Source: Lentinus brumalis (taxonomy: Eukaryota; Basidiomycota; Agaricomycetes; Polyporales; Polyporaceae). From it: a DNA stretch of 64,000 bases. The translations under genes and the position numbers were made by a program. The stretch spans positions 434,001-498,000 of the forward strand of contig MARA01000006.1 of assembly GCA_001792895.1 (NCBI GenBank). Reading direction: 5' to 3'. Shown piece by piece: positions 53,801 to 64,000 of this stretch (its first letter is position 1; every line of letters begins with the position of its first letter). The notes below the pieces were generated by a model, which worked only from the letters and a program-made list of their open reading frames with translations, made no database searches and was not told where the DNA came from.

Positions 53801-56800
53801 GTTCGACACACCGGGGCGCTCGGCTAGACAAATCCAGGGGCGGCTGCCAGTGCCCAACGAGCGTCCATGTCCACGCGTGAAAAACGTGCGACGGCGGTGG
53901 AAGTGCGGCGTTGATGAGCCCGGAGGTCCCACAATTGGCGTGACATTGATTGCGGATGCTGTGTGCCCGAGGATGGGCGCGACCCCATTGCCGACGTCGG
54001 GACAGACAATCAGTCCGGAAAACACGGGGTGTGGGCGCATGGACGAGAGGGAGTGGAGCGTGTCGTCAGATTCGGGTCCGGAGAGGTATCCAAGACCAGG
54101 GCTATGTTCGGCGGGGCAACAATCCGAGTCTAGAGGATACTGTCCAGACCGCCGTTCACTGCAGTGGCAGCTATGGAGAGCTGTCGCCTGTAAAGGAAAT
54201 GGGAAGATCAGGGTCCGTTTCTAACCGATGAAAGAGGTTCATTGCCTCACAGTACTGCTCGGGCTTGCAGGGCTGGATCGGACAGAACGGCAGCGGAAGG
54301 ACGAAATGCCCCGATACAGTGTGTGGACTGTTCAGTCGCCCAGGCCCTGAGCGAGACGGGCGCAGGACGGTCGCGAGATGTCACTGGACGCAGTACGTTC
54401 CTGACTAACGTACGTCGCGCGCAAATGCAATTGTCATGCCAATGTCGCATTACAGAAATGAAGATCCGTACTTCAAAGCGAATTACGGCGACGCATTGCA
54501 CAGAGAGGGTGAACGCTCGGGGCGTGTGCACACCCTGACAAAATAGGGTCATTTGAGATGACAGCCGTTAGACGATGTGCTTGGCACGTTATACAAGGGA
54601 TCCGTACCTCCTGCGCCGAGTAGCGTCCAGCTCGCGATGTCGTCTCTGCACGGCTGCCGTACGACGCGCAGGAGTAGGATATCCAGGTTCCTACACATTA
54701 GCCGCCTATTGGAGATGTCAGTTAGCCCGCGCGGGTATCCACGGGGGTCGCTCTACGCCGTCGCAAGCTTCCGTAGCCAATGACAGTGGAGTTTCATGCT
54801 CGATGTCAGGAACGGCGCCAGTGCTGAGATGGTTGCGCTATGACAGATTCGAAGAGATAGACTTTCAGGGAGAGGATGCCGTAGGGAAGTGTCTCCAACA
54901 CTGAATTCCGAACACGGATCCGACGATCCCTGTCGAGGGGCCGTTCCGTGAAGCCAGGAGAAATGGGCTCACAAGTCCAGGACGTAATCCCTGCACGTTG
55001 GGACGCCAAAAGACCGCCAACATCTTCTCCGCTGTAAAGATGATTGGAAATTGGGGTCTGCGGACTGTAGGTGTGAGCGGCCAGCGCGAGGCTGAGAAAA
55101 TGACCACCCACAGCATAACACATGATTCACAGCGCCGACGACCAACATAGAACCAACGGTGCATTCCGGGGACACCGTGGTGGAACGTGAACCTTACGCC
55201 ACCCTGGATGGATGTTGCTTGCATACAACGTGAGAGCATCGCTCAATGGACCCTAGTTCACGGTCAAAACGGGCAAAGGCAAGACGCTAGAAGCCGAAGA
55301 AAACTGCACGAATCCATGATCGATCTTGCGGACGAATCAGCGATTCTAGGCTGGCTGATTGGACATGCTCCGAGTCTCAATGACAGGAGCGACCCCAATG
55401 GGATTCACTGCGGCCCTGCGAGGGCGGTGGAGGTTTGGGGGCTACCTCAGAGAGTTCCGAACAAAAACGCCATTCACTTGACGACTTCGCGCAACGTCGA
55501 TGATCAAGCATTTCACCTACTGAAACCACAGCAGGGAGGATGCAAAAACATCGCAGGGACCGCGGCAGGACTTGTGACCAATCACCCATGTCCCGTGAGA
55601 CGGTGGAGAGACGTACCATGAAAATTGATCATGTCTGTACATTCCTGCACACGTACACAGATGGGCAATGTTGACCATTGAGGCGGCCGATTGCGATCTC
55701 GCTTGCCGCAGGATCTAGACACGCAGTCGATGGTACGGTCCCGGGGGATTGCGGTGGGATAGTTTGGTCAAGAGATGGCTGCTGGATACGAAAACAGGTT
55801 AGTGCGAGAGCTACTCGCGCACAGCCTACGGAGAAGATATCAAAAGGGTCTTACGATGGCGCCCTGAGGTTGCAATAGACAAGGACTGAGTTCGTGATGA
55901 AGCGAGAAGCCCTGCCGCCGAGGCGTCTCGGAAGAACGGATAGAGAGTGAAACGAGATACCGTGCACGAGTGGCAGGTAGTAACGGCATGAGTATCGCCC
56001 GCGCAGCGCACTAGAATGCAGAACCTGCATACATGATCAGTTGGTGACAAGACAGACAGGGACTTGAGCGATACCTGCAAGGCGTCTTCTCTAAGCCATA
56101 CAGGGATAGTTGCATCCCAGTGCTCGAAAAGCACTGTCGTAGACGGTACTCTCTACTCCGGATGCAGATGCCCGGCCAACCTTGGCCAATGCTCAACGTA
56201 AAGAGCAGGAGGGTGACGAGATCACAGCGTCCGCAGCGGCCAGCTCGGGTGCATGCATCATCTCGTGCTGATCTCCTGAAGCCTGTATGAAGCTTGCTAC
56301 GTCGGCAGATTGACTGAGTTTTGAGTTGGCGGTTGCATTGCAGCTTGCAGCTTGTTCGGGTGGAAAAATACAGAGAAGCGGTGAAGGAAAAATTGACCGT
56401 GCCGGCGCGCAGCCTGGCGACTTGCAAACACGGTTTAGACGCAATTGGCGCATGCATGTGAGACCGACCGATGTGACTGCATCAATGCATCGAACATCCC
56501 TCCGACAACGTCGGGAAGAGGAACAAGCCCGGCTGTTTCTTCTGAGACACACCCGTGCAGTACGATTGACCACAGCAGGGAGGTTCGCGGAGATCGCGAT
56601 AGCGATTGTAGCAAGTACTGGAAGCGAGGGTTCGTGGAACTTGGTTAAACTGTTGGTTCCCGCAATCGGGGTGCTTCGGAGGTTCTGAGGTGCCTCGTGA
56701 CCTTGTATTGCTTCCAGAGCAGAAGAGAGAAGGACAAGGGAGCCCGGGGAAGGAGATGGTGATGGACCAAGCCCAGACAAGCCCGCTTCTAGATGCCTAC

Positions 56801-56878
56801 GCCGTCGTGGCACACCGACACGCGACTCTTGACGCCGGCCCGCAACGCGTCCGGCGCCTGTTTCTCTCGCTGCCTCCC
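50849..56878. other. Six-kilobase interval with no recognisable gene
   Basis: Frames on both strands are short (up to about 256 codons), overlap each other and lack domains, splice patterns or biased composition. I find no LTR, tandem array or helicase/transposase motif. It may be old degraded DNA. The right end (about 56690 on) includes the promoter of the acetyltransferase gene. Confidence 0.45.
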
Positions 56879-57565
56879 ATGTCCTCCCGTCCGTCCCCGT
56901 CCCGGGTCTCCTTCTCCGCGGTGACCCCCAACAATCTCGGTGTGTCCCTGCGAGCACCTGCACTACACTGCGACGCTAATGCGTCTCCAGGCACCGTCCG
57001 GAAGCTTAACTCGGTCCTCTTTCCCATAAAATACAGCGAGAAGTTCTACAATGACATAGTCCAGCCGCAGACCGAGGACTTCTGTCAGCTGAGTACGTGT
57101 CTATACTGTCCTAGCCACCAGAGTATACTCACCGATGCTCACAGTCTACTACAATGACATACCCATTGGTACCATGTGCTGCAGGATAGAGACGAAGGAC
57201 GGGGAGGCGAAGCTCTACCTCATGACACTGGCAGTGCTCGCAGTGAGTTTAACACATCGTTGTATTGCCCACGCCAATACCCATCTCGTGTCCCTCGCCC
57301 CCTTCCGCAGCCGTACCGTTCCAGAGGTATCGGGTCTCAGAGCCTCCAGCACCTCATTGATGCGGCAGCTGCGCACGCGAAGCCCAAAATCACCGCCATC
57401 TACCTCCACGTTCAGGTCTCGAATGGTGATGCAAAAAGGTTCTACGAGCGTCACGGCTTCAAGGAGGTCGGACTCTTCGAGAATTACTACAAGAAGATTA
57501 CCCCACACGATGCATGGATACTGCAGCGAGACATTGAGCCATCCAAGGGTGCCGAGGGCAAATGA
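56879..57565 (+). CDS. N-alpha-acetyltransferase 50 (Naa50/NatE-type GNAT)
   Basis: Four exons (56879-56939, 56991-57092, 57145-57242, 57311-57565) give 171 residues with consistent phases. The GNAT fold is clear: an N-terminal LNSVLFPIKYSEKFYNDIV as in Naa50, then IPIGTMCCRIE and LYLMTLAVLAPYRSRGIGSQSL. The last contains the acetyl-CoA pyrophosphate loop R-x-x-G-I-G. IYLHVQVSNGDAKRFYERHGF and ENYYKKI follow. Naa50 acetylates protein N-termini starting with Met and associates with the NatA complex at ribosomes. A FPIKY substrate-binding motif identifies this subfamily. It converges with the minus-strand zinc-finger gene, 310 bp apart. Confidence 0.92.
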
Positions 57566-57875
57566 TGCTGATAGATATGATTGCACGATACTGGTAGTAA
57601 GATACATTTACTGCGAATCTACGCAAACTACAGAGCAGGCTAACATCTACCTGACCTCGCAGTAGTGTCCATGTCACGATACGTTTACAATGCGTGTGTA
57701 CCAATACACCTAAGACACAAGTGGCGCATAACATAAGTCAAGACGAGGGAATGTAGGCTACGTCTCGTGCCGTAAATTAGTGAGTGTATGTTCTGCATTT
57801 TAGCGGTCAGCTATCGACGCCACCGTCTGCACCGGAAGACGGAAGACGTACAGAGAGAAGATCCAGTGAGAAAGC

Positions 57876-58711
57876 TCATGAGCTGCTCTCGTCGATGCCA
57901 CACCGCTTGACGAGCTGGAGGCACAGGTCAGTGTGGGGGCGACGAAGACAGAGACATTTCTTCGTACCTGATGCCTCTTCAGAGCGTCCTTCCTCGTGAA
58001 CGTCTTCCCGCACCCGCCGTTGCAGAAGAATGGCTTCTCACCCGTGTGCGTGTCGCGGTGCCTCTTGAGGTCGTGCTGTCGGTTGAACGACAGCGCGCAC
58101 AAGTCGCACGCGAACGGGCGCGGGGGAGAAGCGGGATATTGGGACGGGCTGACCGGGCCTTGGCTGTACGCAGCCTGCGAACCGTACTGTGCGGTTGCCA
58201 TGTTGGACATTGCCGAGGGGGACTGCGGAGATGACGACAGTGGCGCTCCGTATGAGTGGGGGGTCATGGCTTGTTGCGCGTATGCTTGCGAGTGAGTCGG
58301 GGAGTGCGGGAGTGCGTGCGAGGACGGGTGCGAGTAGGAGTGCGAGTGCGAGTGCGAGCGGGGCGCCGCCGCGCTGTGGCTGCCATGATGGCTGTCCACG
58401 CTGTACGCGCCGTACTGTGCCATGGAAGATATGGACGAACGCCGGTCCGACGTCGGCAGATGGGAGTAGTGTATCTGACTGTCGGCGATGTGATACTGCG
58501 CTGCGATCGCTTGGGCCTGTGCGGACATGGCGTCGTACGGGGCCACGGACTGGCCGGAGTGGGATGTGGCGCGAAGGGAAGGGTGGCCCTGGTATGAGGC
58601 GTAGTGGTCTTGCGACGCGTAGCTGGTGGGGTATTGACCGGTTCCCGACCACTGGGAGGCGAGCGCGACGTTTGCACTTGGAGGGTACGGCTGGGCGCGT
58701 CTGTCCGACAT
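57876..58711 (-). CDS. C2H2 zinc-finger protein (two fingers), putative transcription factor
   Basis: Two exons on the minus strand: 58711-57968 and 57914-57876, giving 260 residues. A 190-residue disordered region is rich in Ser, Gln, Ala, Tyr and His, with an SHSHSHSYSHPSSH run. The first finger (CDLCALSFNRQHDLKRHRDTH), the linker TGEKPFF and the second finger (CNGGCGKTFTRKDALKRHQLVKRC) follow. In the second finger the last ligand is Cys or a distant residue rather than a standard His-x3-His. The intron lies right after KRHQ, and exon 2 encodes only LVKRCGIDESSS. Probably a nuclear DNA-binding regulator with Gln/Ser-rich activation segments; target genes are unknown. Confidence 0.88.
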
Positions 58712-60676
58712 TGGAGGGACCAGAGCAGCGAGGCTAATGTGAGGATAGGAGAATGATCGCCATTCATATGTAGTCTCTGAAGGCGCTCACCCCGCGACGG
58801 CGGGAGACATACCCAGGCACAATCTCACTGCCACAAAGACGATGGCTCGGAGCTGGCAAACTGAAGCGCGAACGCTATGACAAGAAACTTACAAAAATAT
58901 TGTGCGAGGCAAAAAGAGTAAAGTACAGCAACGATGATCTGTCATTCGGTGAATGATGCCGTACCAACGGGACCACCATAAAGAGTTAGGCCATAGACCC
59001 GGCATCTGGGATATTGCACAGAGTCTTATGCTTGAGCGAGACGCAGAAAATACCGTAGCTCGCCGCGCAAATATCCTTGCAATCTAGCCTTAAACCGGTG
59101 TTCGACGCGCGCCCGATCACCCACTATGCCAGGAACGCGCGATGACTATGACCCGGAAGTCCGAAACAGTCCCTGCTCCCGCTCTTCCGAGGGGGGCGGT
59201 CCGACATCGTCAATATCAGTCGTGTGTACTCTGAAGGCCACAACATCGTGTCTACTCAACTCCAGACTCTCAATATGATAATGAGTTATCAAACCGGCTT
59301 CTCGATGCGTTCGTTCTTGAACGCATCCGGTCCGCAGCCCTCTTCGTGGCATCTCCGGCCCCCTTTCATACTCATAAACTCGCGCCGCCAGGGCAGATGC
59401 CTGCACACCACTGCGAGGTCACCGCAGATGGCGTCAGATTGGCGCGTCTGCTATGCAGCAAGGTTATGTGTATCCGGGCATTAGGACGGAAGGCTGGCTG
59501 AATCGAGCGACGAGAACCCCATATCATGATGTGATGCACCGGAGGAGGGCGCGCACGATAATTTCGTCAGATCTCTTTTGCGCTGCAGGCTCGCAGCCTG
59601 ACATCAATATATCGCAGCGCGTCCTGGCACCGGTTTCGCCAATGCGAGGATTGTGCGTTTAAGTTACGGCACAAGGATCCTTGTGTCGCTGCCGCCACCA
59701 AGCTCGCCGTGGCGTCGGGATACTTGGCGTCTATCGGTGTGGACAGTGCGTACACACCGAGTGCGGTCGGAAGAAAGGACGTTGTCAAAAAGAACTCACC
59801 ATCTTGCGCAAGTGTCAACGCTGTTGACCTTGCAGAGCTGACAGTGATCTCACATCTCTGGCATCTCGAAGACCGCGCAGACTGTGGGCCAGAGTGTCTG
59901 TACCTCTTGTCAGATCACGCAAGGGGTATTGGAGTCATCAACACACCTCGGACCGCTTGAACTATGGAATGACAATCCGCCGTTCGGCAGCTGCAAAGCA
60001 GTGGGTCACCGGTCATCCCGGATGTCGTGATGCTGCTCATCATAGGAGACGTGGGTTATTGCAGTCAAGAAATGTTCCTAGCTGAAAGGGGGATGGCGGG
60101 ACCGAGCTCGGCGGGTAGGAAGCGGCGGACGACATGTCGAATTCATGATCGCGGGGAAAAACAATAATATTCCTGTTTCGAGGTTCAAATCGCTCAGGTA
60201 CTCATATTTCGCTCGATCATTCTGCTCAGGCCCCCTACCTGGTCATCGTATCCCCGATTCCACTATGCCCGATGACGGGTGTCCTGTGATTTAATTTAGG
60301 GGATTATATAGTACCACGAGAGCGGAGACTCCTACAGATAGGCGAATGTCCTTCCAATAGACGTGCAAACAGTCTTACGACCCTGCGAGGATGGTGTTAT
60401 GTGTCCGCGGATTGTGTTGTCGACGTGCAGCGTAGCAAGGGCAGCGGCGGGAGCTGCGAACATGCATGTGTGAACGCTGGCTGCCACATGCGGCAGGAGC
60501 GCCGGCAAAAGAAGCGCCGCCCGGTTGGTTTGAACCGCACGGCCATCTCCCCCTTGACCTCATCCGCCCTCTTTCTCTCAAGCCCCGCTCGCAACAGCGC
60601 GGCTGGTAATCCCCTAACCGGCATAGACTGACGTATATGTCAGGATTCTGTCTCTCCGGCCGCTGCGCAGAGATAC
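58712..60676. other. Intergenic; no gene recognised
   Basis: Several short frames (for example 59127-59279 and 59709-59960) have no motif or splice partner. The right end is the upstream region of DNA ligase I. Confidence 0.4.
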
Positions 60677-60718
60677 ATGTTATTGCGGTTTCCAAACCTA
60701 CTCCGACGTTATACCAAG

Positions 60719-63700
60719 ATGTCCAAGCGTTCTCTAGCCTCCCCGTCGGGTTCTCCCAAGAAGAAAGCTAAAGTCTCAGCTGCAGCCGGCCAGTCCAGGC
60801 TTGACTCCTTCTTTGGCGCTTCGACCAACCTGCCGCCAAATTCGGCGGGTCCTTCCCAACCTTCCGGGTTCAAGTCAAGTGCCTCGACGTCCGCCCCCGC
60901 AACAGCTCTCCAGAAAGATGAAGAGGCGTTGACCGACGAGCAGGTGGCATGGGCTCTTGCAGCGGCTGACGGACTTGACTTGGAGGCGCTCCGACATCTG
61001 GAGTCTCGCGGAAGCAATGCACATCTGTCCGGAGCGCCTCCCCGCCATGAGAGTGCACATTCTGAGGTGATAGACGTCGACGCCTTCGGCGACGAGGACT
61101 CGCCTGGAAAATCTCCCCCTTCCCGACTGGCGACACCCGCGTCGACAGCACTACCGACCGTCGGCCGATCGCCCAGTGCACCTCGCTCGCCGGCCCCCGC
61201 CCGCATGCAGCATACTACAATCGGCAACGCCCATCCGTTAGAGACTCCGACGTATGAACCCCTTAACGTCGATCCCCCGACATATGATCTCGACTGCGTT
61301 CCATGGCCTCACAACGCACCCGTCCCGTACTCGTTCCTGGCCCACACGCTCGCGACGCTGTCTGGGACGCGCTCCCGTATTGCCAAGTTAGACACTCTGA
61401 CAAATGCGTTACGCACTATTTGCCGACAGCATCCTCCGTCCCTGCTCCCGGCACTGTATCTGTTATCCAATTCACTTTCGCCGCCGTATTCTCCAATAGA
61501 GTTGGGCCTGGGGCCGTCTATCATCTCCAAGGCTATTCAGCATGTCTCCGGACTCAGCCCAGCCGCCCTGAAACGCCTGTATAACCAGACCGGCGATCCA
61601 GGTAAGCTCCAGGCAATCCCCGGTGGTTGAGCGCTGAGTTGGTGTCTCTGATGCAGGTGATGTCGCGTTCGAAGCCAAATCGAATATTCGGACCCTCATC
61701 CCACATCCACCTCTTCTCATCACCGGAGTGTATGATTCCTTGCTGAAGATAGCTCATGCTAAAGGGTCTGGCGCCGCTAAGACGAAACAGGCTATCGTTG
61801 AGAAGCTGCTCGTCGCTGCGCGGGGAGAGGAGACGCGCTTTCTCGTTCGCACCCTTGGACAGAACCTCCGTGTGGGTGCTGTCAGGACTGTCCTTGCAGC
61901 GCTGGCGAGGGCGATGGTTCTCACTCCTCCGCCGATGGTCGCCGCACCAATCGCAGATGATTCTCCCTTCCGCGTTAGGGCGGAGACTCTCGCTGGAGTC
62001 AAACCTCTCAACGCGAAGAAGAAAGTTGCCGACGAAGCCCGTGATGCACTGAACGAAGTGTACCTTGTCGCGGAAAGTCTGTTAAAGCGGGTATATGTCC
62101 AGCATCCTAACTACGATCACATCGTGAAGGCGCTCTTAGAGGTCGGCCTTGACGGGCTGTCCGAACAGCTCCCGTTGACGATCGGTGAGTCCTGCCCTCT
62201 CGGTGTGTGCTTCGCGTTTCATGTCGAGAACGTCCATGCAGGTGTACCCTTGCTTCCTACGCTAGGATCTCCTACCCGCTCCCTTGATGAAATTTACGAT
62301 CGTCTTGGCTTCTTGCCCTTCACCGCCGAGTTCAAGTACGACGGTCAGCGCGCGCAAATACACGCATCACGGGGCAAAAATCACCAGCCGTTTGTCAGGA
62401 TCTTTTCCCGTCACCTAGAAGACATGACTGACAAGGCATGCGCGACAATCTTTCAGCTTCGCTCTGCCGTATTGCTTCGCTGACCCTGTCTTGCCCTTAT
62501 ACAGTATCCCGACGTCGTCTCATTAGTGCAAGAAATATTCAATACTTCGCCGCAGACCGAATCGTTCATCATCGACGCAGAGGTTGTGGCAGTAGACCCT
62601 GCAACCGGGGCGCTGAAGACGTTCCAAGAATTATCGAACCGCGCCCGCAAAGATGTCAAGCTCGATGAAGTTAAGGTCTCTGTCTGCGTATTTGCCTTCG
62701 ACATCATGTTTCTTGACGGTCAGGTGAGCCTCGGCGTCTTCCATCATACGTTATCCTGTTCCTCACAAGGCTGCCGCCTGCGGGCGACAATAGATTTTGC
62801 TCGAAAGACCCTTTCGTGAGCGCCGTAATTTGCTCCGGACGCGCTTTCCTCCCTACACGCCAGCTCAGCACGGAGCGGCGCGATTTGATCATGTCAAGAG
62901 CGTGGAGAGCGAGGAGGGGCGTGAGGCTGTGGAGGAGTTCTGGCAGACCGCTGTGAACAGCTCCAGCGAGGGGCTCATGGTAAAGGTTCGTGGAAAGTTT
63001 CCTGCCACACTCGACCTTGGCCGCTGATGGCCGCACGAACGCACGCAGCTTCTCGATAGCGGTGAGATTTTGGAAGAACCTAACCAGAGGAAAGACAAGC
63101 CACGTCGCAAGCCCCTACCTGCCACATATGAGCCAGGTCGGTCTCCTTAGTTGCCTAGCTGCGGTGTGATCGTGGACATCGTTTTATCCGCGGTGCAGCG
63201 AAGGACCGACCGGAGCTGACGAATTGACGCGTTATTCAGATAAACGGACGTCCGCATGGCTAAAGCTCAAAAAGGACTATGTTGTCGGGCTCGGGGATAG
63301 TCTGGACCTTGTGCCCATCGGTGCGTGGCATGGCAACGGCAGGAAGGCTCAGTGGTGGAGTCCGATCCTGCTCGCGGTATGGGATGCCGAAACGCAGAAG
63401 CTCGTGGCAGTGTGCAAGTGCATGTCAGGTATGTCGGCGCATCCCGTATGGACTAGCATCGGTGCGTGGGTATTGAGAGGTTTTAATAGGTTTCTCCGAT
63501 GCGTTCTATAAGGTAAGAAGACCGCCTTGAGCGGTACATCATTCGTCTGGTTGTCAGCGCTGACCGCAGAGCGTCCTTTGCAGAGTCTGCGAGAACGTTA
63601 CCCCGAAGGTTCAGACACTTGTTCTTCACAGCCCATGTGGCAGCCCGAATGCGATACTGGAGGTATGTTCGGGTCCACCCTGCCGCCGGGAAGCCCAGAC

Positions 63701-64000
63701 TCAAAGGCTGTCTGGATTACGATAGGACTTAGGCCGGAAGTGTATTTTAAACCGCAGGAGGTGTGGGAGATACGGGGTGCTGAGTACGTGAATTGTGTGT
63801 ACGCCGTGCCTTCCACTGATCAGGCCACAGCATCACTATCAGTCCCGTGTCGGTCGCCGCCCTAGGGTTGATCTCGCAGACGAGGGGGCTGAGTCTCCGC
63901 TTCCCTCGTTTTATGTCAGTCCGCGAAGACAAGGGCATCGAGGACGCCAGCACGCCCGATTTCCTCGCGAACATGTACCGCACCCAGCAAGCGGCCGGGA
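60719..64000 (+). CDS. DNA ligase I (ATP-dependent), C-terminus outside window
   Basis: Seals nicks in nuclear DNA, mainly between Okazaki fragments. Exons: 60719-61601, 61657-62184, 62242-62435, 62505-62723, 62794-62985, 63049-63136, 63240-63428, 63490-63512, 63584-63662, 63726-63783 and 63831 to the edge, giving 874 codons so far with consistent phases. The N-terminus has a basic patch (PKKKAKV) and a PCNA-binding PIP box (QSRLDSFF). The DNA-binding domain follows. Motif I in the adenylation domain is EFKYDGQR, whose Lys forms the AMP adduct. FSRHLEDMTDKYPD, SEGLMVK (motif IV) and SAWLKLKKDY (motif V) come next. The OB-fold region ends in the truncated C-terminus. The intron after 62435 appears to be GC-AG, and exon 8 is only 23 nt. 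An ATG at 60677, 14 codons upstream and in frame, could start a mitochondrial form. Confidence 0.95.

Noticed and set aside
50849..56878. Frames such as 52654-53088, 54865-55239 and 56193-56963 as genes
   Set aside because: Overlapping frames on opposite strands, no recognisable motif and no intron pattern like that of the real genes here.
59127..59960. Small frames between the zinc-finger and ligase genes
   Set aside because: Too short and without homology or splice support to call.
1..64000. CRISPR arrays, bacterial operons and ribosomal RNA genes
   Set aside because: No regularly spaced repeats or rRNA-like sequence. Gene structure is eukaryotic throughout.

Overview
The window looks like nuclear DNA of a filamentous basidiomycete, probably an Agaricomycete. 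It has many short GT-AG introns of about 50-70 nt, a fungal-type elongation factor 3 split into 19 exons, a fungal-style DNA ligase I, Ty1/copia and Helitron-type elements, and compact genes on both strands. All assignments were made by reading translations and splice sites by eye. No database was searched.

Layout, left half. 1-228 (minus) is the start of a single-pass membrane protein cut by the window edge. 1121-5742 is translation elongation factor eEF3. 6871-7671 (minus) is a C2H2 zinc-finger protein. 9416-10098 is a mitochondrial BolA-like protein. 12011-20268 holds three tandem UDP-glycosyltransferase genes: the first has a one-base frameshift, the second has an internal deletion and the third is intact. 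20952-22214 carries an uncharacterised basic protein whose 5' end is unclear. 22615-28242 is a full-length, apparently very young Ty1/copia retrotransposon with identical LTRs, a 5-bp target duplication, one intact gag-pol frame and a primer site matching the anticodon arm of initiator tRNA-Met. 29166-30711 is an F-box-like pseudogene.

The most unusual part is 31171-50848. Two identical 166-bp direct repeats bracket a gene-dense 19.3-kb block whose ends carry a perfect 12-bp inverted repeat. Inside are: a Helitron-type Rep/helicase whose C-terminus resembles a ubiquitin-specific cysteine protease; a 152-aa unknown protein; three paralogues combining an F-box-like N-terminus with a nucleotidyltransferase-like core, only one of which keeps the metal-binding carboxylates; and four multi-exon genes that seem to form one new family, sharing a C-terminal 'GD-hydrophobic-V ... 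F-x-L' block. I read this as a large Helitron-related mobile element with its own accessory gene set. Mobility and the functions of the accessory genes are inference.

Right half. 50849-56878 holds no gene I can recognise. 56879-57565 encodes an Naa50-type N-terminal acetyltransferase. 57876-58711 (minus) is a second C2H2 zinc-finger protein. From 60719 to the window end runs DNA ligase I, with a PIP box and an upstream in-frame ATG that would add a short mitochondrial-type leader; its C-terminus lies outside the window. The housekeeping genes (eEF3, BolA, Naa50, ligase I) are unrelated in function and show no operon-like organisation, whereas genes inside the 31-51 kb block are packed tightly in divergent and tandem sets.
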